Made by a program: the position numbers and the translations under genes. A stretch of 64,000 nt of DNA from Anammoximicrobium sp964486845. GTDB lineage: Bacteria; Planctomycetota; Planctomycetia; Pirellulales; Pirellulaceae. How positions within the stretch are numbered: position 1 is the stretch's first letter; each line of letters starts with the position of its first letter. Under the pieces are notes generated by a model, which did no database searches, was not told where the DNA came from, and saw only the letters and a list, made by a program, of their open reading frames with translations. The stretch covers positions 17,295 to 81,294 of the forward strand of contig CAZAQY010000007.1 in NCBI GenBank assembly GCA_964486845.1, in the 5' to 3' direction. Positions 33,830 through 41,631 of this stretch are shown piece after piece.

Positions 33830-34486
33830 TCAAGTTCTGATTCGGCTGCCAAGTCGCCGGCGGCGAGCCTCGGCATGGCAAGCGCGAATGCGGCTCTCCA
33901 CCTCCGCGAGCAGTTGGTCGTCGTTCAGGGTGGCGGCGAAGTCGGGCGAGATGGGCTCGCCGATGCAGACACGGACGACGGACGGACGCGGGAGCAAGGC
34001 GTGCCTTGGCCAAGCATCAAATGCGCCGTCCAGCGCCACGGGCAGCAGCGGAACGCGGCTCCGGCGGGCAAGCACCAGGAATCCGGGTTTCACGGGCGAG
34101 ATATTCCCGTCCCGACTCCTGGTGCCTTCCGGGAAGATCAACACCATTTCGCCACTTTTCAGGCGTTTGAGCGTCTCTTTCAGCCCTCGAATGCCGCCCC
34201 CTTCGCGGTCGATCGGAATGGCGTTCACGAAACCAATCAGCCAGCCGAAGGGGCCGAAGCGGAACAGGGTGTCCCGCGCCAAGTAGTGGCAGTGGCGGCG
34301 GAATCCAAGACCGACGAGAATCGGATCGAGGTAGCTCTGGTGATTCGAGCAGATCAGGACGCCGCCCTCGGACGGCACATGCTGGTGCCCCAGGCAGCGG
34401 ACCTGAAACATGCCGACGCCCACCAGCCGGCACAAAGCTCGGGCCACACAGTAGCCAGACCGCCGGAATCGAGATGCTTCCGCCAT
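33830..34486 (-). CDS. 1-acyl-sn-glycerol-3-phosphate acyltransferase (PlsC family)
   Basis: The 218-residue product belongs to the PlsC-type membrane acyltransferases, which add the second acyl chain to lysophosphatidic acid. NHQSYLD (about residues 48-54) is the catalytic HX4D motif, FPEGTRS (about 118-124) is the substrate-binding block, and VPLLPVALDG is the fourth conserved block. Length is normal for short family members. It lies just downstream of cmk on the same strand, an arrangement often seen, although a palindromic element separates them. No clear Shine-Dalgarno sequence is visible. Confidence 0.9.
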   Translation of the reverse strand: MAEASRFRRSGYCVARALCRLVGVGMFQVRCLGHQHVPSEGGVLICSNHQSYLDPILVGLGFRRHCHYLARDTLFRFGPFGWLIGFVNAIPIDREGGGIRGLKETLKRLKSGEMVLIFPEGTRSRDGNISPVKPGFLVLARRSRVPLLPVALDGAFDAWPRHALLPRPSVVRVCIGEPISPDFAATLNDDQLLAEVESRIRACHAEARRRRLGSRIRT

Positions 34487-34529
34487 ACGCAGAAGGTGCT
34501 TTGGATTGGGGAATTGTTTGCTGGCTGAT

Positions 34530-34548
34530 CATCACGCGGAGCGTGATG
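34530..34548. repeat. Palindromic element overlapping the region after cmk
   Basis: CATCACGC (34530-34537), loop GGA, GCGTGATG (34541-34548) is a perfect 8-bp hairpin with no T run. The adjoining bases (TCAAAGTAGC on the minus strand), which include the cmk stop codon, recur with the start of the palindrome at the right edge of the window (63975-64000), so this is a dispersed repeat. Confidence 0.75.
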
Positions 34549-34549
34549 G

Positions 34550-35215
34550 CTACTTTGAGGATACCTGGGGCCGCCGCGAGTTCACGATCTCGACCAACCG
34601 GTCGACGACTTGTTCGATCGACATCCCGTCCGTGACGACCTCGACCGCATCCTGGGCGCGGACCAACGGCCCTACCGCCCGGCGGGAGTCGCGCTCGTCC
34701 CGCTGAAGCTGCTGAGCCAGCACGTCGTCAAACGACGGCGTCTCGCCCCGTTGCTGCAGGTCGTGGACCCGGCGACGCGCACGCTCTTCCGGTGTAGCCG
34801 TAAGAAAGATCTTACATTCGGCGTGCGGAAAGACCACCGTGCCCTGATCGCGGCCCTCGGTCACGATGTGGCCCCTGCGGCCGATCTGCTGTTGCAGTTT
34901 GACCAAGTGCTCGCGGACCTGAGGGTTGTCTGCCGCGTAGCGGATATGTGCCGTCACTTGACTGGTCCGAATTGGGTCCGTCACGTCCTCGCCGTCCAAT
35001 AGGACGCGCTGGTCCTGGAAGCGAATTTCCAGCTGCTTGGCCAACTCGGCCCAGCCCGTCGCGTCCTGGCACGGCAAACCGCGGCGCAGGGCGGCCAGCG
35101 TCACCGCCCGATACATCGCCCCCGTGTCCAGGAACCGGAACCTCAGTTTCGCCGCCAGCGACTTGGCGACCGTGCTCTTGCCCGCGCCGGCGGGGCCATC
35201 AATCGTGACGATCAT
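34550..35215 (-). CDS. cmk: Cytidylate kinase
   Basis: The enzyme phosphorylates CMP and dCMP with ATP. The ATG at 35215 gives MIVTIDGPAGAGKST, with the Walker A motif at residues 7-15, followed by FLDTGAMYRA, the CMP-binding insert and EGRDQGTVVFP, which are hallmarks of Cmk. A 221-residue length is normal; the upstream open frame to 35518 belongs to the preceding gene in another phase. Its ATG overlaps the TGA of the upstream gene (ATGA), which indicates translational coupling. The TAG stop lies inside a palindromic repeat unit. Confidence 0.95.
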   Translation of the reverse strand: MIVTIDGPAGAGKSTVAKSLAAKLRFRFLDTGAMYRAVTLAALRRGLPCQDATGWAELAKQLEIRFQDQRVLLDGEDVTDPIRTSQVTAHIRYAADNPQVREHLVKLQQQIGRRGHIVTEGRDQGTVVFPHAECKIFLTATPEERARRRVHDLQQRGETPSFDDVLAQQLQRDERDSRRAVGPLVRAQDAVEVVTDGMSIEQVVDRLVEIVNSRRPQVSSK

Positions 35216-36345
35216 CGCGGTCCCGCTTGCGGTTGCGGTTTGCAGTAAGACAGGGCCAACAAGGCATACGCGGTCACTAGGTTCGGATCGCCCTCCATCC
35301 AGCGATCGGCCTCGTTCACCCACGAACCATCCGGCAACTGGCGACTCGCCAATTCCGCCCGCAACTCCGCCCGCCAATCGTGCTTGACGCCCTGATGATC
35401 GACAAGCACGTCTTGTTTCATCGCATCGAGCGTTTTGGCAAAAGTGTGATAGTAGTAGTACAGCCCCTGGCCTCCCATCCCCGGGTTGGACTTCAGGTCG
35501 TAGTGCATTTTGATCCACTTCACGGCTGCCTTGACGCGCGGGTCATCGTCGCCTACGCCGGCGTAAATCATGCTTTTCAGGCCGGCGTAGGTCATCGATC
35601 CGTAGCTCCGCAGCCCGCCGCCGGGCGTGGTTCCCGCCATACTGGAACCGCCGGCAGCCGGAGTGTAGTAGAAGCCGCCGTCGGGGTTCTTGGCCGCAAA
35701 CGGCGTCGTATTGTGTTCCGTCTCGAGGTTCTGGCAGCGGGAAACGAAAGTCAAAGCCCGCTTGACGGCCTCGTCGTTCACATCGGTTCCCATCGCCTGC
35801 AACGCATCCATAAAGAATTGCGTATTCGATAGGTCAGGTCGCTTGTGTTTCCCGTAGCCCGCACCACCGTAGGCAGGGTCGGCAGGGTCCTTGTCCTCGC
35901 CTTCGTCCCATTGCAGCCCCCGGATATATGCATCCGCTTTATTCAGTTTTTCCGTGTACCGCCCATCCTTGTTGGCCTCGGTCAAACACAAAATGGCGAC
36001 CGAAGTCTCGTAATTGGCGTACAGCGAGCCGGTTCGAAAGACGCCTCCATCCGATCGAACGAATTGCTCCACGTACGCCAGACTGTTCGCGACCAACGGA
36101 TCGCTTGGCGTGCGACCGTGCCGCATCAGGGCCGTCGCCACCAGCGCGGTCACGGCCGGCCCGGCCTGACTGCTGAACGACCCGTCCTCAGCCTGCCCCT
36201 TCGTCGCCAGGAAGCCGATCGCTCGACCCACCATCTGCTCGTAATCTGGTGCGCCGGGGCGAACCGTTTCCGCACCCGTGAGATCGCTTCCCGCACCGAT
36301 AGCAATTGTCACGCCAAAACAGAAGATCCAAAAACGCTCGTGCAT
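35212..36345 (-). CDS. Secreted alpha/alpha-barrel protein related to prenyltransferase/squalene-cyclase repeats
   Basis: The 377-residue product has a signal peptide (FGVTIAIGAGSDLTGAET) and repeats typical of the terpene-cyclase/prenyltransferase barrel: IGFLATKGQAEDGSFSS, YVEQFVRSDGGVF, ALTFVSRCQNLE, NPDGGFYYTP and LASRQLPDGSWVNEADRW. These QW-like units are also found in many planctomycete proteins of unknown function; there is no DXDD motif for cyclisation, so I do not call it a cyclase. AGGTGAAAAAG precedes the ATG. It overlaps cmk by 4 bases and forms an operon with it. Confidence 0.8.
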   Translation of the reverse strand: MHERFWIFCFGVTIAIGAGSDLTGAETVRPGAPDYEQMVGRAIGFLATKGQAEDGSFSSQAGPAVTALVATALMRHGRTPSDPLVANSLAYVEQFVRSDGGVFRTGSLYANYETSVAILCLTEANKDGRYTEKLNKADAYIRGLQWDEGEDKDPADPAYGGAGYGKHKRPDLSNTQFFMDALQAMGTDVNDEAVKRALTFVSRCQNLETEHNTTPFAAKNPDGGFYYTPAAGGSSMAGTTPGGGLRSYGSMTYAGLKSMIYAGVGDDDPRVKAAVKWIKMHYDLKSNPGMGGQGLYYYYHTFAKTLDAMKQDVLVDHQGVKHDWRAELRAELASRQLPDGSWVNEADRWMEGDPNLVTAYALLALSYCKPQPQAGPR

Positions 36346-36475
36346 TCTTTTTCACCTGGGAAAGATTGATCTCTTGCAGTCCCCTATACGCCCATGGTCA
36401 CCGCACGGGGACGGACGCCATCGGCGAAACGACGATACGCCATTCGCGGCAGCAACACCTGAGTATTCCAAGGCT

Positions 36476-36763
36476 TCAATCGAAAACTGCGAGGATCTCG
36501 TCCTCGTTCATGATCAGCAACTCCTCGTCATCGACCATGAGTTCGATGCCCGCGAAACGGGAGAAGAGGATTCGATCACCCTCACTGACCTGATGCGACA
36601 ACCGGGTGCCGTCAGGCAGCAAGCGGCCGTCTCCTACAGAGAGCACCCGTCCCTGCTGGGGCCGCTCGAGGGCGGAATCCGGCAACACGACGCCTCCAGG
36701 CGTCGTCGGATCCAGTTCTAGAGGCTTGACTGCGACTTTGTCCCCCAACGGCACGACTTTCAT
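36476..36763 (-). CDS. GroES-like co-chaperonin (Cpn10)
   Basis: The 95-residue product has the GroES beta-barrel pattern: VVPLGDKVAVKPLE at the start, TTPGGVVLPDSA (mobile-loop region), GRVLSVGDGR and VSEGDRILFSRFAG, ending in NEDEILAVFD. Length is typical. No groEL follows or precedes it here, and I see no CIRCE-like inverted repeat in the roughly 280 bases upstream, so this is probably a second GroES copy separate from the main groESL operon. GGGAG lies 8 bases before the ATG. Confidence 0.9.
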   Translation of the reverse strand: MKVVPLGDKVAVKPLELDPTTPGGVVLPDSALERPQQGRVLSVGDGRLLPDGTRLSHQVSEGDRILFSRFAGIELMVDDEELLIMNEDEILAVFD

Positions 36764-37046
36764 CTCTTAGACTCCCGAATGGAACCATGCGGTCCGGCGT
36801 AAGTCGCAAGCTGCCGTTGCCACGTGCAATCCGCCGACAAAACGACTGCCTGCGTACCGGGTCATTCTCGCACGCCGTCCGCGTCTGTTCAAGGACAACA
36901 GCAGAATCGACGGCGAGAGTTGGTGGTCGCCGCCAAGTGTTCCCGATCGTTTGGCGCAGAAATTGCTGGCAGCCGGCAACTCTTGGCCGCGAACCAGCCG
37001 GTCTTGGCCGGTTCCGGCTCACGGGCCAGGACCGTGACGGGCAACT

Positions 37047-37905
37047 CTATCGATCCGAGGTAATCGCTCTCTTCGCCTGTGCGTCGGTCTCCTCCAAGGT
37101 GAACCGCACGCTGACGATGTAGGGGGACTCGCCCTTGGTCCAATGGCCGTAGGCCGTCGTGACGAACGTCCCGTCGGGCAGCAATTCCAGCCCCGGATAG
37201 GCGCAGTCGGCCCCCTTATGGTTCTTCATCAGCCGAACGCGATACTGCCCCTGGCGGCCTTGGACGATATCTTCGTACGTCCCCACCCAGCCGACCCAAT
37301 CTCCCTTGGTCGGGCTCTCCAGTGTGGTATCTCGGAAAGTGATGAACAACCGCCCGTCCGAGGCGTAACGCCCCGTGTGGCGATCGCCGGTCAGGGCGGC
37401 AGGCAACTCGTGGGGCGCGGACCAGGTGCGGCCTTCGTCGGCACTGAAGATGACGTGCGAATTGCGGCGCCGGCTGTTTTCGCGGAGCAACGCCGCCAAT
37501 TGCTTGCCGTCCGGCGAGCGGGTGACGCCCGGCTCGCACAGGTGGACGTCAGTCGTGCGGCAGATGGTTTCGGGCAACGACCATGTCAAGCCGCCATCGG
37601 CAGAGAACGTTTTGTACAGAGTGAATTCCACAGGCTGCTTGCGCGGGTCGTCGGCCGCAAAAAACCGGCCGTCGTCGTGAAAGCCCCTTGGGGTACACGG
37701 CGATCATCGTCCTGCCGTCCTCCAACAGCACGGTCGTGGGGTGGCCCAGGTACTGTCCCGGCTCGCGGTCCACGACGCTTTGTCGCTGCGTCTGGCCGGC
37801 CAGATCGACCAAAGGGACCGTATAGCCGCATGGCAGAATTTCAGCCGCAGCTGTCACCGCATCAGGAATGCACAAGACGGCGACCGTGAGCAGACCAACA
37901 CGCAA
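37047..37905 (-). pseudogene. Sialidase-like (BNR-repeat) gene with internal deletion and frameshift
   Basis: The first frame (37905, TTG start) gives a signal peptide and TVLLEDGRTMIAVYPKG, then becomes meaningless. A second frame picks up at about 37684 with FHDDGRFFAADDPRKQPVEF and continues through TFSADGGLTW, VTRSPDGKQLAALL, FSADEGRTWS and YPGLELLPDGTFVTTAYG to 37047. In the exo-sialidase family about 80-90 residues normally separate YPKG from the FHDDGRFF block, so the interior has been lost and the join is out of frame. The asp-box motifs (SADGGLTW, SADEGRTW) establish the family. A frameshift plus deletion makes a functional product unlikely. Confidence 0.85.
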
Positions 37906-37952
37906 GGCGAGTTTCTTCGTGGCGATTCTCCCAACAGATTCACTCGGCCTGA

Positions 37953-37970
37953 CATCGTTCGAGAAATAAC
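37953..37970. repeat. 18-bp dispersed repeat, copy 1
   Basis: CATCGTTCGAGAAATAAC is found here and again, identically, at 63948-63965. Here it sits 10 bases before the long inverted repeat at 37981; at the other copy it sits 9 bases before a piece of the CATCAC palindrome. It looks like the border of a mobile or repetitive intergenic element. Confidence 0.7.
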
Positions 37971-37980
37971 GGTTAGGTAC

Positions 37981-38051
37981 GTGAGCGGCAAGGCGCTAGC
38001 CGCCGGTATTGCAGCGAATCCGGAACCGGTGGCTAGCGCCATTCCGCTCAC
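37981..38051. repeat. Long inverted repeat (27-base arms, 3 mismatches)
   Basis: The left arm 37981-38007 begins GTGAGCGG and contains GGCGCTAGCC; the right arm 38025-38051 is its reverse complement except at three positions, around a 17-base loop. It lies between two pseudogenes. A shorter relative of the core (GGCGCTAGCCGC) occurs at 45891-45902. It resembles REP/MITE-type elements; it is not followed by a T run. Confidence 0.8.
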
Positions 38052-38073
38052 TTGTTTGCTCGAATTCCCAACT

Positions 38074-38779
38074 CTACTGTCCGCAAACGTTCATGCGGAT
38101 CGAATAGAATCCCTTGCGGGCCGTAATGAACAACGTGCGCCGGTCCGCGCCGCCGAAACAGACGTTGGACGAGGCTTCGGGAACGTCGATTTCCAGAAGC
38201 TTTTTGCCGTCGGGGCTGTACACCTGCACCACGTTCCGCGCCAAGTACAGGTTCCCCTGCTCGTCGAGCGTCATGCCGTCCGAACCGACGGGGGCGATCA
38301 GTTTCCGGTCGGTCAGCGAGCCGTCTTCTTCGATGCGGTAAACGTAGGTCTTGCCGTCGCCCGCATCGGCGACGTACAGCAGTTTGCCGTCCGTGGTTCC
38401 AACCACGCCGTTCGGCTTGACCAGGTTGTCGATCACGCGCCGCAATGGATGGACGTCACGCGCCGGTGCCGCCTTCGCAGGCCACCCGGTTTCCCGCACG
38501 GTCGAAAAACAGGCCGTTTGCCCCGCGGCTGTTTTCCCGAAAGCTGCTCAGCTTTCCGTCCAGCGACCATTTGTGGATGCGCGCGTTGGGAATATCGGTG
38601 AAGCAGGTGTTTCCCTGGGCATCGCGGGCCGGGCCTTCCGTAAAGGAAAACCCGTCCGCGAGTTTTTCGACTTTTTCACCAGGTGCGACGAGTTCATCGG
38701 CCGCCGGCGCAACGCACGCCGAAAGGGCAAGGCTGAAGAACCAGGCGGCAAGCGAGCTGGAAATGAGACGATCGATCAT
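38074..38779 (-). pseudogene. SMP-30/gluconolactonase-like gene, frameshifted with internal deletion
   Basis: The N-terminal frame (ATG 38779) has a signal peptide and the family opening GFSFTEGPARDAQGNTCFTD, then GANGLFFDRAGNRVACEGGT, and stops at TGA near 38456. The C-terminal frame resumes with LRRVIDNLVKPNGVVGTTDG, LYVADAGDGKTYVYRI, GSDGMTLDEQGNLYLARNV and VCFGGADRRTLFITA. In intact proteins some 50-60 residues lie between CEGG and RVIDNL, including the SPNDL metal-binding block; these are gone. A 9-base direct repeat (GGCGCGTGA) brackets the join. The product cannot form a complete propeller. Confidence 0.85.
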
Positions 38780-38833
38780 GGACAGCTCCTTCGTGTCAAG
38801 ATTGGTTAACCCAAGCGTTGCGAGAATCTCCCT

Positions 38834-38860
38834 GTAGGACGGATTGCCAATCCGTCCTAC
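38834..38860. repeat. Perfect 12-bp hairpin element
   Basis: GTAGGACGGATT (38834-38845), loop GCC, AATCCGTCCTAC (38849-38860). No T run follows on either strand (GGGGAAAC to the right), so it is a palindromic repeat rather than a standard terminator, although it could stall transcription after either neighbour. A related half-element starting GTAGGACAGG is at 24723. Confidence 0.75.
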
Positions 38861-38885
38861 GGGGAAACTTCTGCAGCGTCTGGGA

Positions 38886-39968
38886 TCATTCCGCTTCGAG
38901 CACGTGGACGTCCTCGGGCTCGACCGTCACCGTCACCCGGTCACCCGGCTGCACGTTCAGGGTGGCGAACTCCTTGCGGCCCAGCAGGGCTTGGAGGCTT
39001 AGCCCGCCGCCGCAGGCGACGGACACCTGGACCACGGCGCCCCGATCCGTCAACTCGCCAACCGTTCCTGGCAGCAGGTTCAAGTCCCGGGACGTCGGGG
39101 ACGGCTCGCCGCGCGAGATGCGCAGGTTTTCGGGCCGGATAATGAAGCTCACGTCGTGGCCGGCGGACGCCGGTCCGGCGCGGACGGCGCGGAATTCGAC
39201 GCCGTCCGCACAGGCGATGCGCAGCCCGCGGCCGGCGCTGGCGGCCCGGCCCGTCAGCACGTTTCCGGCCTGGACGAATTGGGCCACAAAACCGTTGCGC
39301 GGCCGCTGGAGGATCTCCTGCGGCGAACCGGTCTGAATGATCCGGCCGGCGTGGATCACGCCGACTCGGTCCGCCACCGCAAGCATCTCGGCGAAATTGT
39401 GGCAGACGTGGATCGTGGTCGTGCCCGTGCGACGCTGGAGGCCCTTGATCTGCCGGCACAGCGCGTCCCGCATCTGCTCGTCCAACGCGCTCACCGGCTC
39501 GTCCAACAGGAGCAGCAGCGGCTGGACGGCCAGCGCCCGCGCCAGCGCCACCCGCTGCTTCTCGCCGCCGGACAGGTTCCGGGGCTTGCGGCAAGCCAGC
39601 GGTTCGATGTCCACCAACTGCAACAGCTCATCGACCTGGCGGCTCTCGGGTCCCAGCCAGGCAGCGAGCGGATTGCGGAGCCCGAACGCAACGTTGCTGC
39701 GGACGGAAAGGTGCGGAAACAGCGCGTAGTCTTGCGGCAGGTACCCAATCCGCCGGCGTCGCGGCTCCAACCGCGTGACGTCGGTGCCCTCCACCAGAAT
39801 CCGCCCGGCGTCGACGCGGTGCAGCCCGGACAGGCTCTCCAGCAGCAGCGTCTTGCCCGATCCGCTCGGCCCCAGCAGCACGAAATACTCGCCCCGCGAC
39901 ACCTCCAGCGAGATGTCCTGCAGGGCGAACGTGCCCACGGAGAAACACAGCTGCTGCACCACGATCAT
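38886..39968 (-). CDS. ABC transporter ATP-binding protein, molybdate type (ModC-like)
   Basis: The 360-residue product powers uptake by the permease encoded just upstream. It shows Walker A GPSGSGKT, Q-loop LPQDYALFPH, signature LSGGEKQR, Walker B LLLLDEP and the switch His in IHVCHN, then a C-terminal TOBE-type domain (about 235-360) typical of oxyanion importers. The ATG at 39968 overlaps the TGA of the permease (ATGA). The frame stays open upstream to 40583, but that part is a shadow of the permease. It is the last gene of the four-gene operon running 42490 to 38886. Confidence 0.9.
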   Translation of the reverse strand: MIVVQQLCFSVGTFALQDISLEVSRGEYFVLLGPSGSGKTLLLESLSGLHRVDAGRILVEGTDVTRLEPRRRRIGYLPQDYALFPHLSVRSNVAFGLRNPLAAWLGPESRQVDELLQLVDIEPLACRKPRNLSGGEKQRVALARALAVQPLLLLLDEPVSALDEQMRDALCRQIKGLQRRTGTTTIHVCHNFAEMLAVADRVGVIHAGRIIQTGSPQEILQRPRNGFVAQFVQAGNVLTGRAASAGRGLRIACADGVEFRAVRAGPASAGHDVSFIIRPENLRISRGEPSPTSRDLNLLPGTVGELTDRGAVVQVSVACGGGLSLQALLGRKEFATLNVQPGDRVTVTVEPEDVHVLEAE

Positions 39969-40795
39969 GATTTGCCAAGCCCCAGAATGCGCACGCCCAC
40001 CAACGCCGCCGTGGCCAGCACGAGCATCAAAATGGTCACCGCCAAGGCCACTTCGATCCGGCCCACGGAGGTCTCCAGGTAGATCGTTGTCGGCAACACT
40101 TCGGTCCGCATCCGCACCGCGCCCACGAAGACCATCAGCGGCCCGAAGATCCCGAACGCCTTGGTCCAAATCAGAATCGCCCCCGACACGATGCCGCGCG
40201 ACGCCAACGGCAGCGCGACCCAGAAGAAAGCCCCCGCGCGGCCGTAACCCAGCGTCAGGGCGACGTGCTCCAGCCGCGGATCGACACCGTCGAACGTCAG
40301 CTTGACCGCCCGGATCCCAAACGACGCCGACGCCAGAAACTGGCACAGGATGATGCCCTTCTTCTGAAACACAAACTTGAATCCGGAATTCTCGATGAAC
40401 TGCCCCACGTCCGTCCGAAAGAAAACCAGCAGCGAGAGTCCGATGATCAACGGCGGCAGCAGGATTGGCAGATCGACGATCGAGTCGACCACCACGTGCC
40501 CGGGAAAACGATAGCGGCTCAGCGCGTAGCCCATCGGAATCGCGAAGACCAGGCCGATCAGCACCGACAGGCCGCTGGTCCACAGCGACAGCCGGAGCGC
40601 CGCCCGAATCTCCTTGGCCCGCAGCACCTGGCCGACCGCGTCCCAGCTGGTGTACGCGACGTCCGCGGCGAACAACGCCAGCCAGCCGCCCACAAAGAGC
40701 ACGACGAACGCCAGCATCGCGGCGGCGAACAGCCGGCTGGACAGTCCGCCCACCGGTTTGCCGGCGCGGGACGGGGAGGAAAAGAAACCGCTCAC
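39965..40795 (-). CDS. ABC transporter permease, molybdate type (ModB-like)
   Basis: The 276-residue product has about six hydrophobic segments (first at LFAAAMLAFVVLFVGGWLAL; also LWTSGLSVLIGLVFAIPMG, DLPILLPPLIIGLSLL and AVTILMLVLATAALV). The YALSRYRFPG segment and the cytoplasmic EAA-type loop (AGAFFWVALPLASRG) match ModB/CysT-like permeases. I chose the GTG at 40795, which overlaps the TGA of the binding-protein gene (GTGA) and has GGAGG 6 bases upstream. The open frame continues further upstream only as a shadow. Confidence 0.88.
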   Translation of the reverse strand: MSGFFSSPSRAGKPVGGLSSRLFAAAMLAFVVLFVGGWLALFAADVAYTSWDAVGQVLRAKEIRAALRLSLWTSGLSVLIGLVFAIPMGYALSRYRFPGHVVVDSIVDLPILLPPLIIGLSLLVFFRTDVGQFIENSGFKFVFQKKGIILCQFLASASFGIRAVKLTFDGVDPRLEHVALTLGYGRAGAFFWVALPLASRGIVSGAILIWTKAFGIFGPLMVFVGAVRMRTEVLPTTIYLETSVGRIEVALAVTILMLVLATAALVGVRILGLGKS

Positions 40796-41631
40796 GGCTT
40801 GCCTCCCGCCGGCGCGTCGCGCGCCGCCGACTCGCTCTCCGGCGTTTCCGGCGGCGAGGTCGTGTAATGGTGCTTGGCGAAAACCGCTTGACCTTCGGGC
40901 GAGGTCAGCAGGGCGACGAACTGCCGGGCCAGATCCGGCTGCCGGCTGGACCGCAGCACGCCCACGGCCACGGTCGAAACTACGTTCTGGCCGGCAGGGA
41001 TCGCCACCGTTTCGGTCTTGTCGGCAAAGTTGGCGGCCACGGCATCCCAGACGATGGCCGCGTCCAAGGCGCCTACCCCGACGTTCATTCCCAGTTCGTT
41101 GACCGTCAGCGCGCGGAAAGACACCTGGTCCGCCACGTCTTTCGCGCTGATCCCCGCCCGCTGGAAGATCTGCTCGCAAGTCCGCCCAATCGCACAGGCC
41201 TGAATGTCGCCCAGTCCGACTTTCACGCCGGTTTGCAGCAGATCCTGCAGCGTACGAATGCCTTTCGGATTGCCTTTCTGGACCAGGATCACCGGCACGA
41301 AGTAGCAGACGGTGCTCTTCTCGGCGACCAATCCCTCCGCCTCGGCCTGTTCGATGTAGAACACTTCGCCGGGCATGTACAAATCGCCTTGGCCGGTCAG
41401 CTTGATGCGGCTCAGCAGCAGTTCGCTGCCGGCGTAATCGCATTCGATCTGCACGTTGTGCCGCCTGCCGAACTCCTCGGCCAACTCGGCGACGGGCCAG
41501 CGCAGGCCGGCCCCGCAGTACAACATCAACGCCGGCTGCGGCGGAGCCTCAGGCGGACCCTCCGAAGGCCGGCAGCCTGCCAGCAGAAGGACCAGGCCGG
41601 CAACCAGCGTTGCCGGTGCGTTACTTGACAT
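40792..41631 (-). CDS. ABC substrate-binding lipoprotein 2 (molybdate/oxyanion type)
   Basis: The 279-residue product begins with a lipoprotein signal (AGLVLLLAGC, lipobox Cys at about 20). The mature part resembles ModA-like binding proteins: LMLYCGAGLRWPVAELAEEF, then GSELLLSRIKLTGQGDLYMP with the anion-contacting Ser-Glu-Leu-Leu segment, VILVQKGNPKGI and ALDAAIVWDAV. Only the general plan is shared with the binding protein encoded directly upstream, so these are old paralogues rather than a recent duplication. Its ATG overlaps the end of that gene by 11 bases, and its own stop overlaps the permease start. Confidence 0.88.
   Translation of the reverse strand: MSSNAPATLVAGLVLLLAGCRPSEGPPEAPPQPALMLYCGAGLRWPVAELAEEFGRRHNVQIECDYAGSELLLSRIKLTGQGDLYMPGEVFYIEQAEAEGLVAEKSTVCYFVPVILVQKGNPKGIRTLQDLLQTGVKVGLGDIQACAIGRTCEQIFQRAGISAKDVADQVSFRALTVNELGMNVGVGALDAAIVWDAVAANFADKTETVAIPAGQNVVSTVAVGVLRSSRQPDLARQFVALLTSPEGQAVFAKHHYTTSPPETPESESAARDAPAGGKP

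Noticed and set aside
36764..37046. CIRCE operator or small gene upstream of the GroES-like gene
   Set aside because: No TTAGCACTC-type inverted repeat is visible, and frames here have shadow composition.
38430..38460. TGA in the SMP-30 frame as a second selenocysteine codon
   Set aside because: Reading through gives unrelated residues; the homologous text resumes in another frame, so this is a frameshift, not Sec.
38834..38860. Perfect hairpin read as a terminator
   Set aside because: No T run on either side; it fits a repeat family better.
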